Positions 39,453 to 49,459 of a DNA stretch of 64,000 nt are shown here, piece by piece. This DNA is from Isochrysis galbana. Lineage: Eukaryota > Haptophyta > Isochrysidales > Isochrysidaceae. A program made the position numbers and the translations under genes. Position 1 is the first letter of the stretch. Each line of letters starts with the position of its first letter. Location: NCBI GenBank assembly GCA_018136815.1, contig CM030935.1, positions 3,856,299 to 3,920,298 on the forward strand, in the 5' to 3' direction. The notes beneath the pieces were generated by a model. It had not been told where the DNA came from. It made no database searches and saw nothing but the letters and a program-made list of their open reading frames with translations.

Positions 39453-42400
39453 CTAAATTCCTTCTCTCCCTCTATGGAGATGAGTGCTCGGGTGAGTTGC
39501 TGCTCCTACGCGCCGTGTACTGCCCCGCCCTCCTGACGAATAGGCCGCAGCAAAGACGACGAGTGCTGCCGCGGATGACTGCATGGCCGCGTCTTGGCCG
39601 ATCAACGTCGCCAAACTACCGATTGTCGTCGCTCCCACCTACACGAATGAGCGGGAGGGCAAACGCAAGTGATTGTGGTGGTTATCGTGAAAGGGGCCAA
39701 GGTAGGATAGTGGACGGCGACGCCAGACGCGTAAGCCACTGAACCGTGATGGGTGACGGCGATGGATTTTTAATCCCTAGGCATGTGGCGGAGGGAGTAT
39801 TCTGTGAAGGGTCCAATGCTTAGCCATGTGGCAGAGGGACAGTGCTGCCAAGGAGATCGAGCGCGCGTCAAAAATGATGTCTCGCACCAAGAGCCCGACG
39901 TCGCCTGCAGTTCGCATCACCGCGAGCGCTTGCGGTCGAAGGGCCGCCGGAGCGAGGTTGGCCGCATGTGCCGAAGGGGCCGAGCCAAGCAAGGTTTGGC
40001 CTGCCGCCCACATCACAAGCACTGCAGAGGCCTAGTACAATAGAGTAACGAGGGAAGCGGAAAGGTGTGATGGGACAAATGATGGCTTCCAGGCGAGATC
40101 GAGGCTGGGTGAGCATCGTGCAGGCGTATTTGCAATACGGACCGACGTCAGCACAATTTCAAGACCCCTCTCGGTGGGAATGCGAGGCACGAATCAAAGA
40201 GGGGTGCCGTGCAAGGCGATCAAACCTGTGTTGTATTAGCAGCTAGGGGGAATGATGCCATGCCGCAAGCGACAACCAAGAGCGCAGGCGTGAGGAGAGC
40301 TCCAGGTCCAACGCGATCAGCAAGGCTGGCGACTGGAGCGGCGCCAATAACGTTAACTGACGCTTGCAAGGCGAACAGGGACCCCACCTGGGGACAGGGT
40401 GGTGGCAAGCAGTCCCGGTAACCATCACGAGGAGAAGCGCATGCAGGCGGGTGGCTGCATGCAAGAGCAGCGTGCCTGGGAAGGCGTTAGGTCAAAACGG
40501 TCGGCATCAGTCAGCATTAGCGGGAGAAGAGTCATGTTTGCTCCTGCAAGCACGGATGTTTGACGAGACGGTGCTCAGGTGCTCAATGGCCACGTGGCGA
40601 GCATATGCACTGGTCGATCAAGCAAGGGCTACGCCTCAGGAGCGCAACTTGCGCAGGACCACCTGCGAGGGCCGTCCCTGATGGAAGCCGCAGCGGAAGG
40701 CTCAGCTATGCACGAGGGTAGGGAGTGGAGCTAGGGAGGCTGTGGCATGGAGCACACCCGCCATGCATGCCCAGTAGGCGCCATGGAGAGCAACCACTCT
40801 TCTGAGCTCCGGCTGCAGGAGCACCGGCCGCCACTGAGCCAGCGTGTCCACCACGGCGGAATACATCCCTCTCGTCTGGGTATTATGTGGACGACTCTTG
40901 GGTTTGGCGTCAGGGCGGGAGCTAGACCTCGCAGGCTCAGGCAGCGGCGGTAGCGGAGGTGGCATCGTCTCTGTCATGCCAAGCCTGAAGTAGCGAGGGG
41001 TGTTAGGGCAGCCAAATGATATGAATGGGGGAAAGCGCAGGTCAATTCGCAGGGTTGACTGTGACTAAGTCGTGGGAAGATTGGTGACGAGGCCCCCGGG
41101 AGTCATTGGTAATCTGCCGCTTCACGCTCCTAGTCGGTGGACCGCAAGATGCTCCTCCGCCTTGCAATACGCATTGCGAGCTCGCGAAACTCTTGAGTAG
41201 CGCTCACGCGAGCAAGGAGCCTTCGGGAAGCTCACCTAGTGGCCATGGCGTTGAAGAAGAAGACGCCACCGACACAATAGATGGCAGGAGCAACGCCGAC
41301 AACACCAGCAAGAGCGCCGCCAAGTGCAGGGCCGATGACCGTGCCCGCACTGAACGCAGTCATCATGGGTGCCATCATACGAGAGCGGTTGATGGGCGCT
41401 GTACGCGATTGGGGAACGGGAAGGAGGCAAGGAGAATGATCATCAAGCGCACCCAATCGCGCACGTGCATGCAGACGGCGTCGATCAACACCTGCGAGAC
41501 ACAACTGCGTGCTCGCTTCCGTTGAACTTACTTGAGATATCTGTGACAGCAGTCATAGCACCAGCAACGAGGGCCGACACCCCGAGGCCAGAGAGTAGGC
41601 GAGCGCCGACGAGGTGAGGCAGCGTGGAGGCACCACCGATGGCAACGTAGGCAATGCCAATGGAAGCCAGGCCCCACGTCATGAGCGGTACTCGCCTGCA
41701 AGGGTGTGCATGCGTGTGCAACAGTGAATTGTCGCGGAAGTGAGCGGCCTCCAGATTATCACGGGCCCAAGCACGAGTTTACACCCAGCAGGATGCCGCA
41801 TGGCGTTCAAGGTGGGAGCTATTCATCTAGCAGGGTGGACGCTGAGAGAGCTGGGTGCTCGGAAGGCTAAGCAGCAGACTGTGCTGGGTCATAGTACAGA
41901 ACTATCCGAGGTGGGAGCTACTCGTCTAGCACGGTGGACGCTGAGAGAGCTGGGTCCTCGGAAGGCTAAAAAGCAGACTGTGCAGGGTCATAGTACGGAA
42001 CTATCCGGTGCAGACCTCCTTACCCGTGAGTCGAGACGAGCACCGCGGTGGGTATGTTACCAAGAAGTTTGGCAAATCCGAACGCGGAGATGACCTGGCC
42101 ATATTCCGCAGGCGAAAGCCCAATGTCGGAGACGATCATTGGCATCAGTGGAAGCACGATGCCAATCGCCGTGCCGGCGACAAGCATTGACGATGCGAGG
42201 GGCCAAATACGAGCATCGCGCCGTTCGGCGAGCGCAGTCAGGGCGGAAATCCATGCCTCATGCGAGAGGGACGAGCTTCCGGTACTTGTCTGGAATTCGG
42301 GTTTGCAGATGAGAGTCAGTGCATGCCGCCATGCAGGGGTGATAAGCTTTGGGCACGGACGCCTGCTGGACGCGAGGAGAGGGCTTTGCGATCGCCTGCG

Positions 42401-43056
42401 TGCTGCCCGCGGTACCACGTGCGCGCGGATAGTCAGCTGCAACGCACTAATGCGCGACGAGCGCAAGGGCCCTGCCGCAGCTAGCTTCCACAAGCCAACA
42501 CATCCTTCCATGCTGTCGGCTGACCGATGGACTAGGCGCGCACCTTGCCATCAGCGAACTTCATAATGAGCTGCACGGCTGGATCCGTTCTTGCCGCTGC
42601 GTACGAGCCGCCTGCCGCCGCAAGTGCATCCCTCTGCGGCGCAGATCTTGGGTCCTGTAGCTGCGGATGGCGCAGCACGCCCAGCACGTCAGCCGCTGTG
42701 AGCCTGCCATCCCGATCGGCGTCGAGACGCGCGAAGCTCTCGCTCATCTCGGCGTGAGAGAAGGCCTGAAGGTGAAGCGCCTCGAATAGACGATGCGGCG
42801 CGTTCGACTGCGCGTCGGCGCTCGAGGCAGCCAGCCGCGCGAGCATCGACCTTGTCTCCGGCTCTTTCTGCTGCTCCTCCGGCGGCTTCGAGCCAGAAAG
42901 GGGCGCAGCAGAGCCGCTCGCCGCGCAGTCGGAAACAGCGGCGGCCGCCTGCTCCGTCGTGCATCTCGGATCAGAACGGCCAGGGCGCCGCGCCCCATAG
43001 AGCCGAGCGCTGCGCCCTAGCGCCCCACGCGTTGTGAGCACCGAGCGGAGCGCCAT
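39453..43056 (-). CDS. EF-hand domain fused to a major facilitator superfamily transporter
   Basis: Nine exons are read on the minus strand: 42544-43056, 42024-42289, 41532-41695, 41236-41398, 40758-40984, 40476-40543, 40226-40387, 39888-40031 and 39453-39638. They give 630 residues with all phases matching. An Arg-rich N-terminus (MALRSVLTTRGALGRSARLY) may target an organelle. A canonical EF-hand loop DADRDGRLTAAD (~120-131) is followed by a degenerate second hand (~168-185) formed across intron 1. Twelve MFS spans follow, with the loop motif THGRVPLMTW after TM2, ARLLSGLGVSALVAG, MMTAFSAGTVIGPALGGALA in TM5 and LADRVGP between TM8 and TM9. The intron after exon 6 uses a GC donor. Calcium control of transport is inference; the substrate is unknown. 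Confidence 0.85.
41811..42008 (+). repeat. 99-bp tandem duplication within an intron
   Basis: Two 99-bp units beginning GGTGGGAGCTA(T/C)TC lie in tandem inside intron 2 of the EF-hand/MFS gene. They differ at only a few positions. Confidence 0.9.
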
Positions 43057-43469
43057 CCGCTTCCGTGGGGATACAAAGAACAAGAGGAGAGAGGAGAAGT
43101 GGCGTGAGATTTTTGTTCTTGTGGCAGTATAATCCTAGTTAGTGCTGTGGGACCGTGCCTCATCGGCAACGGAGCCCCTACAAGTAGGTGGTAAAAAAAT
43201 CGTCGAACGCGAACTCAACTCAAAAGAGGGTTTTTGCAATGGTTTCACTCGGGTTTCACTCCGGGGGTTTCATTTGCTCGACTACCGAGTAAAGCTGGAT
43301 GAAACCCGAGAAAAGCAACATTCTGCCAAAGGCCTGCTGGCCGCTAGCCGCCAGGGGTTTCACTGCTGAGGCTGTGAGCTGTGAATATATAAGCCTACTA
43401 TCTGCTAGATATTAGGCTATCTACCTCCAAATCGCACTATCTGCCTCAATCCTAATAGTGCCCAAACCA
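43057..43469. other. Upstream region of the EF-hand/MFS gene
   Basis: Holds the promoter of the minus-strand gene. GTTTCACTCGGGTTTCACTC repeats and an inverted GATGAAACCCG occur near 43245-43310. No gene was supported. Confidence 0.45.
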
Positions 43470-43474
43470 TTAGA

Positions 43475-44800
43475 ACTAAGTTTATACTTAGACGCGATGG
43501 AGCGCGCCGCCGCGACTCCCCTCTCCTTCGGGCCCCCCGCCGAGGGCGCCCCACCAGTACACCAGTACCCATGGAGCAGTCGCTGGCGAAGCGACCGCGC
43601 CCGCCTGCAGAGGCCGAGCAGGTGCGTGCGACCCCGGTCGCGCCACACGGCCCGTGGCCTCGGCCACACCACACACAGCAGCCATGCTGGCCCCCCCCAT
43701 GGGGGACAGCAGACTGCAGGCAGCATGGCAGACACAGCAGACAAAGAGCACAAAGACACCATGGGCATGCCTCATGGCAGAGGCTCCTCCCACCCTGGTG
43801 ACGGTCGCGACGCCTCGGCGGCGCGGCCCGGGACCGGGTGGCCCTTATGGGCACAAACATTACCCCACATTGCATACGCATCACAACAGGGAAAGGTCAC
43901 AACAACAGCCCCAACTCCAAACAACAGAGACCCCTCCGAGAGAGGGGCTGGAGACCGTCCACCGACCACCAACCCACTACCAAGCGCCAAACTTTCACTC
44001 ACGACCAACCCACACGCCCGCGACACAGGAGCCAGCATCCGATGAGGAGCAAGAGGCCACAGACACGGATGCAAACTTTGACCTCTCCTTTCACCAGGAG
44101 GGGGACTACACCTTCCAAGACACGACCGTGTACGCCGCGATCGTCGAACTACTCCTCGAACTAGAGGGAGTTGATCCCGAGCCGGACTTTTGGGCTAGGT
44201 CCATCAAAGGCCCCTGGGACATAGCAGTCAATGAGGACGGCGCAGAAAGGTATGGAGAACTCACCACCCTCCGTGTGAATCAGACCGACATCACCGTGCG
44301 CGTGAAAATCGAATCCATCGAGGCAAAGCTCAACAAGAGGGGCTCTACCTCACGAAAATCGCTCTACAACGCTCTCCAAGATGTCGCGGCCCATCTGGTC
44401 GTCGAGGCAGACGGTCTCGCTCAAGCCAAGCAACTCAACCTGAGCGCCTTAATCAAAGCGGTCGAAAAAGAGGGGCTAACCTTCCTAAAAGGCAACCGTG
44501 AGCGCATGAAGCTCGAAGGAGGCGCGGGCACTTTCGTGTCGAAGGCCGCCTACTCCACCCGCTGGCACCTGTACGTCTCGGCGGGACAAGGATCGCTCTT
44601 GGACGGTAGCTTCCCCCGGAAGCTCATCGTCAATGTCGGAATCGGAAACGCCACGATCCCAGTAAACTACGGAGTCAGGGCGAGCAAAGCACTCAGCATG
44701 CCCGCTTCAATCCAATCCCCCCACAAACTTATGATACATGGCAGCCTTCGTGGCTGCAAAGGTTGGCGGCTCGAGGTAGCACGTAGCACAAGGTCTACCT
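43475..44800 (+). pseudogene. LINE 5' end and ORF1, frameshifted and 3'-truncated
   Basis: The copy starts AACTAAGTTTATACTTAGAC and the ORF1 ATG (MERAA) at 43497. A duplicated CCAGTACA near 43555 and another shift before 43660 move the frame. From ~43990 the conserved ORF1 core is intact: TVYAAIVELLLELEGVDPEP, SIKGPWDIAVNEDG, LQDVAAHLVVEADG, IKAVEKEGLTFLKGNRER and FPRKLIVNVG. The Pro/His/Gln-rich N-terminus and this core define ORF1 of the same LINE family as 6918-11420. ORF1 proteins coat element RNA and chaperone it to the target. A truncated family B copy cuts it at about 44805. Confidence 0.85.
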
Positions 44801-44804
44801 TCCA

Positions 44805-45146
44805 CGCCTGGAGGCTCCTGGAGGCCAGCTCAGGGGGCAGAGGAGGCTGGGGCTGGGCCCTGGCCTCCCCTGCCTCTCCCTCGCTGGCGCTCCTGAGCCT
44901 CTGAGGCCCCCACGCTACACCTGTCTGCATGTCGACTAGGGGGGGAAGGGGGGTTGGAGCAATGGGCTGGTCACGAGGGGCCAGGAGGGGCGAATGGGGC
45001 GAGCCTGTGGGGAAGGGAGTGGGTCAGTAGGGCAGTGGCCTCCTAGCAAGCCCTCAGGCATGCCAGGAGGATGGGTGGTTCCTCCCCCATGGCAGGGGAG
45101 GAGTGGAGAGAGGGGGGGGCTCGTGCCCCTCCATGGGTCAACCAAG
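44805..45146 (-). mobile_element. Family B retroposon, 5' part
   Basis: It runs from GGAGGCTCCTGGAGGCCAGC to the terminal AACCAAGTATAAATTTAGTT, matching the second half of the 57119-57866 copy. The other end (the CACCGCACACGCGG side) is missing. Confidence 0.85.
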
Positions 45147-46380
45147 TATAAATTTAGTTGTATAGAAAGTCATATTGTAGATACATTGAAGTTACCCTTT
45201 TTTTTGTGGCACGCGGGCACTTGTCCTGCCATCCATTACAACCCGTCACGAATCACCTAGAGGCATTCCACAACTAGACTTCAGTCACATTGGGGGGGGG
45301 GGGAAGGGCGGGTCCCCTCATCATTTTACTCATAGGTACAATCCGCGTCTTCTATGTGAATATCTAGCGGATCCGCCTGAAAGTTGATCGTTTGAGCGTG
45401 ATATTTGGCGGCGAAGACTCGGCCGATGTTGCACGCCGCGTTGCGATCGGTGCCCGAAGTGCTTGCGTCACTCCGTCCCTCCGTCTCCTCCTCCACCCTC
45501 ACCACCCCCTCCATCGGTTGTTCGTTAGAAGCGTCTAGAAAGAAGGTTCACGCTCAACGGCAAGATTTCTTCCGTCGTGAGCTGATATCTCGTTGCGATC
45601 TATATACGAAGTGATCGCCGCGGTCGCGCGACATGACGCTCCCCATCGGACTCTCCGCTACGTGGGAAGTTACAAGGGAGACACGCTCCGGCCGTCGCTG
45701 CGGAGTCTCTCTCTCTCTCGCTCTCTCTCTCCATCTTTCTCGCGACGGCGATGGCAGCGGTGATCCGGAGGAAGGAGCGTCGATAGTAGTAGTAGCATAG
45801 CGGACATCTTCAAGAATATTTTTTGTTCACCTTCTTTTATCAGCATATCAATGCATATGCTTGCGGGCCGGCGCACCCTCGCTCTGCGCCTGCCTACTCT
45901 TCGTATTCCGGCTTATCGTCATGGCCGCAATTGCAACTACTCTAACAATTAATTTAAGAGGATTGCACAAATTCTACAAGAGGATTGATCGCACGGACGA
46001 ACGGGCCAACATCTTTGCATGCATGCGACCGAGGCAAAACACAACTTTTAAAGAAATAGACTTTCCCTCTTATTGGTGGCAATCGTGAGCAAAGAATAAA
46101 CGTGTAGCGCCGAACAACGCGAACGAATAGACGACTGCACTTTCGACTCCGTCTCGAGATCTTGCGGTTGACAACCTAAAGACTGGATGTGGCGAGAATC
46201 TTCACACTACTCGTTGACGGCGTGCAGCGCCAGTCATCAACAGTGCAACGTTGTGAAAGCCAAAAGCCATAAGCCAAAAAGTGCAAGGACTAACCTCGTT
46301 GAACGCCTAGTAATAGGACAAGTGTAGGGCCGTGAACACCCATCCACTCGAAGAAGGCAAGTCTTCGGCCGCGAAGATGC
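45147..46380. other. Intergenic region with a possible transposase C-terminal motif
   Basis: No full gene. A minus-strand frame at 45326-45514 contains STSGTDRNAACNIGRVF, reminiscent of the DRDxNAAxNI motif near the C-terminus of TnpB/Fanzor nucleases. No upstream nuclease domain was found, so this is only suggestive. A CT-rich run lies at 45706-45732. A short plus-strand frame from an ATG at 45921 to 46088 has no known domain. Confidence 0.3.
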
Positions 46381-48150
46381 TCAAGACAAAAAGCTCTGCG
46401 TGGGGAATGGTCTGATTCGGGACTGAAGCATGACCGGATATGGCGCATCATTGAACGACTTCCCCATTCTGCATGATTCTATGTTGCATCCCATCGTTGC
46501 GTGCGTGCAATCAGATTCGTCCACGCTAGTATCTGTGACGCGCTCACCCGCATGCGACAGCTGGTCTGAGTGGGATGAGCTGGGTGTCCCATCTGTGGAG
46601 CTATCGGTCTCGCGGTTCTTGCGTTGAAGCGATTGGCAAAACCGTACGCGCCGTGCGCCGTCAACGTATGCTCCCCATGCATCTCCCATCGCCATTGCGG
46701 CAAGCTCAAAGACCATATCATAGGCCGCATTAGCTTCAGGCCAGCCGTCTGTCTCCACTGATCCCGCGTGAGAGTGAATCAGCCCTATTAGGATAATGAG
46801 GCGCGTGGTATGGCGTGCAGTGCTTGTAAGGGCTAGCATCCGTTGGTGCGCTGTGCCGAGCAACAGAAGCATGCTACAGAAGAGGGACCCCGAGAAGTCA
46901 ACGGCAACCACCAGCGCATTGCTTGTGCTGCCGCCGTGCAGTGAGCTGCTTCCATCTCCATCGCTGTTTACGCAGAGATCCTGCGACAACTCAAGCAATT
47001 GCATGTTGGCGCATCCTAGCTCATCGGTCTGCTCCGTCGGAGAATTGGGCATCAAATTATGCTCATCCGTAGTGAGCAAAAGAAGGAAGTAGATGCCGCC
47101 AGCGAGGAGGGCAAAACGCGTATAAGCGCGACAAAAGGTGGAGTGCGCCAGGTTGACGTTGCGCCATCGCTCAATTCCGCGCCACGTGCGCCAAAGTATC
47201 ACGATGAAGGCGGCAACGAGCCCACATAGTGGCGCATGCGTCGCAGGTGGAAGTAATGTGAAGGCACACAATGTGATCGCGGCCATCGTGGAACGCACGT
47301 GCAGTTTGCGAGAAGCGGTAAAAGTACGTGAGATATAAAGCCTCTCGGATGATACGTCGTCGAAAGTAAGGTGCCCGTGGGCGAGGACGCCGAGCATGCC
47401 CTCAAGTTTGTCGGCAGGTGGCGGTGGTGGTGGCAACAGCGCCATTCCCTCCCATAGTTGGGTGGTACCATCCAGTACTGAGTCTCCCACAGATTCGTCG
47501 GAGGGAGCTGCGGCGGCGGGTGTGCTTGATGCAGAGAAGGATAAACTGAGCCACGAAGGTGGCGCCAATGCAAAGTACATGCCCGTGCGGTCACCGAGGC
47601 TGATGGCAGCCAGCATCAAGAGGGTCGAGTGGTGGTACTCCATAGCGGACCACCTTGGCGAGAGGACGTAGGCAAGCGCGATCGCAGTATTGTTGACGGT
47701 TCGGTACGACCTAGATATACCGTTGAAGCGGAGGTACAGCGGGACAACCGCGGTGAGCACGGCGAGTGCATAGACCCCTGCGTTTGGTACGTCCTTGACG
47801 AGGCCGTGCATGTGGTTGGCGATGATGAAGACGGCACAGTTGAATACGGTCATGCAGACCCAGGCGCAACTGAAGAGGTCGAGAGCTCTTTTCCGGTCCG
47901 GGCACTGCCGGACCGCCAGTCTCGCGAGGAGCACAACTACGAAAAAGGCAGAGATGAGCTGCGCAGCAAACCTTGCCTGGGGCTGCAAGAGGATTGGCAA
48001 GTGACAGACTGCGATGCCAACAATGCAGAAGATGATATGCTCGTAGAGTAGGCCGTGAAAGAGGCGCAGCCGCTTGAGAACCCCGTGCGGCGCCTCATCG
48101 ATCAGACCGAGCTTAGAGGCGGTGAGCCTCACCGCACACAGGTCCACCAT
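46381..48150 (-). CDS. Polytopic membrane protein of unknown function
   Basis: The single-exon frame gives 589 residues with about ten hydrophobic spans. Examples are IIFCIVGIAVCHLPILL (~40), AAQLISAFFVVVLLARLAV (~62), VCMTVFNCAVFIIANHM (~97), VYALAVLTAVVPLYL (~126), AAITLCAFTLLPPATHAPLC, GLVAAFIVILWRTW, FALLAGGIYFLLLL, and ALVVAVDFSGSLFCSMLLLLG. Two similar motifs, LAAISLGDRTGMYF (~190) and LAAMAMGDAWGAYVDG (~500), hint that the halves arose by duplication. The C-terminal ~90 residues are Ser/Asp-rich, Cys-containing and hydrophilic. I saw no transporter, receptor or cyclase catalytic motif. The start ATG follows a CT-rich sense-strand leader, as in other genes here. Function unknown. Confidence 0.75.
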   Translation of the reverse strand: MVDLCAVRLTASKLGLIDEAPHGVLKRLRLFHGLLYEHIIFCIVGIAVCHLPILLQPQARFAAQLISAFFVVVLLARLAVRQCPDRKRALDLFSCAWVCMTVFNCAVFIIANHMHGLVKDVPNAGVYALAVLTAVVPLYLRFNGISRSYRTVNNTAIALAYVLSPRWSAMEYHHSTLLMLAAISLGDRTGMYFALAPPSWLSLSFSASSTPAAAAPSDESVGDSVLDGTTQLWEGMALLPPPPPPADKLEGMLGVLAHGHLTFDDVSSERLYISRTFTASRKLHVRSTMAAITLCAFTLLPPATHAPLCGLVAAFIVILWRTWRGIERWRNVNLAHSTFCRAYTRFALLAGGIYFLLLLTTDEHNLMPNSPTEQTDELGCANMQLLELSQDLCVNSDGDGSSSLHGGSTSNALVVAVDFSGSLFCSMLLLLGTAHQRMLALTSTARHTTRLIILIGLIHSHAGSVETDGWPEANAAYDMVFELAAMAMGDAWGAYVDGARRVRFCQSLQRKNRETDSSTDGTPSSSHSDQLSHAGERVTDTSVDESDCTHATMGCNIESCRMGKSFNDAPYPVMLQSRIRPFPTQSFLS

Positions 48151-48779
48151 GGTGGCGGGGCGAGGCGGGGCGCAGGGGAGGAGGAGAGGTCCAGGAGAGA
48201 GAGAGAGCGGGAGGAGGGCGAGCGGTAAGGGCAGGCAGGGGCCACAGCAGCAGGGGTAGAGGGGGGGGGGGGGGCGCGGAACGAGGGCGCTTCTGAGTCG
48301 AGTCTCCAGCGAGCAGATGATGAGATGGCACCTCCCCCTCTCCGCCGCCTGCGATCTCTCCCCCCCAATCTCGGCTTCTCCTCCCGCGTGCTCTCTCCTT
48401 CAGATCCATCATCCAACACTCAAGGATCGCTTTGTCGATGGGTGAAGAAGACGGATGCACAGGAGGGGAGATCGCGAGATCGTCGCCTCTCAACTCGAAG
48501 ATCGCAATCTTCTCTCCAGATGGTATTCTCCATCGAGGAGACTCGAGATTGAATTTTATTTTAAGCTTGATCATTTCCTTATTCCTCTCAACGTTACAAA
48601 AAACATCATGCAGATTTGTACATGCTACATGCGTTAGTGATAGTGGGATTTTCACCTAATGTTCGCGTTCTGGAGCGTTCGTGCCGCAGTGTGGTTTAGT
48701 CGGGGGGAAGGAAAGGGGGGGCAAAAGTAGAACTCAGTGTGCGCGCGCGCAGGACTGCCGAAAGACAACGGCAGACGCA
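48151..48779. promoter_or_regulatory. Upstream region of the polytopic membrane-protein gene
   Basis: Pyrimidine-rich in the minus-strand sense near the ATG (48160-48270), then unassigned sequence. Confidence 0.4.
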
Positions 48780-49010
48780 CCAGTAGCCCGGTCACTCACT
48801 AGGGGGGTGCGGAGGGCACCATCTGTAATGGGCAAGGGCAAGCGAAGGCCTAAATAAGCTCCCTATATATAGCTTCTGGTATGGATACGGTATGGGAGAT
48901 CAGAAAAAAAACCGGGGGTCTTCCGACAAAATTTTCGAAAATTACCCGATTTCAGGCCTCTGGCAGCCGTGCGGAAATATATTTCAGGCCCCCCTCTGGT
49001 ATTATTTTAC
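48780..49010 (-). repeat. Family C interspersed repeat, copy 3, interrupted by a MITE
   Basis: Reading the minus strand gives the C order ending GTGAGTGACCGGGCTAC at 48783. Its other end continues across the MITE at 49468-49475 (CCATCGGTAAAATA on the minus strand). Confidence 0.75.
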
Positions 49011-49459
49011 CAGTGATGGTGCATCAGTACTAATATCAGTTTTTTACATCAGTATCAGCTCACCTCGAGCTGATAACTGATATCAGTTATCAGTTGTCAG
49101 CAGCTTGGAGCGGGGAGAAAACAAAACACCCAGTCCCCTTTACTTTCTACATCCAAAAAAAAGTGCAAAAAAGTTGAGTTTTACTGAGGTTGGATGGGAG
49201 TCGAACTGGCTCTCCGCACTGCGCCCAGCCGACGCGCTGTCACCTGAGCCACTTGACGCTCACATATTGCTAATACGATGACGTTTTGTCGCATTTACGT
49301 CTGCAGCAAATACACAAGCCACTGATATCAGTTGATATTCTGCTCGCGCAGGGCCTTTGAGGTGATATCAGCTGATGAGGTCCATTAGCTTATATCAGCT
49401 ATGATATCAGTATCAGCCTCGAAGTTGGTGTCAGCTGATGAACTGATGCACCATCACTG
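49011..49459. mobile_element. 449-bp hAT-type MITE with 18-bp terminal inverted repeats
   Basis: Both ends carry the exact 18-bp inverted repeat CAGTGATGGTGCATCAGT. The 8 bp TATTTTAC occur on each side (49003-49010 and 49460-49467). Excision restores family C sequence. Subterminal ATATCAGCTGAT-like motifs repeat many times. The CAGTG start and 8-bp duplication fit hAT elements. The core carries a tRNA-like sequence on the minus strand. Confidence 0.95.
49190..49260 (-). ncRNA. tRNA-like pol III promoter (A and B boxes) inside the MITE
   Basis: On the minus strand TGGCTCAGGTG (49241-49251) fits the A-box consensus exactly, and GTTCGACTC (49198-49206) fits the B-box consensus exactly. Their starts are 45 nt apart, as in tRNA genes. 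A partial D-arm can be drawn, but acceptor and T stems do not pair well, so this is a degenerate tRNA or tRNA-derived promoter, not a functional tRNA gene. Confidence 0.65.

Noticed and set aside
42532-43083. EF-hand frame as a stand-alone gene ending at 42532
   Set aside because: A GTGCGC donor just before the stop and an acceptor at 42290 join it in phase to the MFS exons and complete a second EF-hand-like segment. The frame's first codon at 43083 is TTG, so the ATG at 43056 was used.
49190-49260. Functional tRNA gene
   Set aside because: A and B boxes fit, but the acceptor and T stems do not pair, so only a tRNA-like promoter is claimed.
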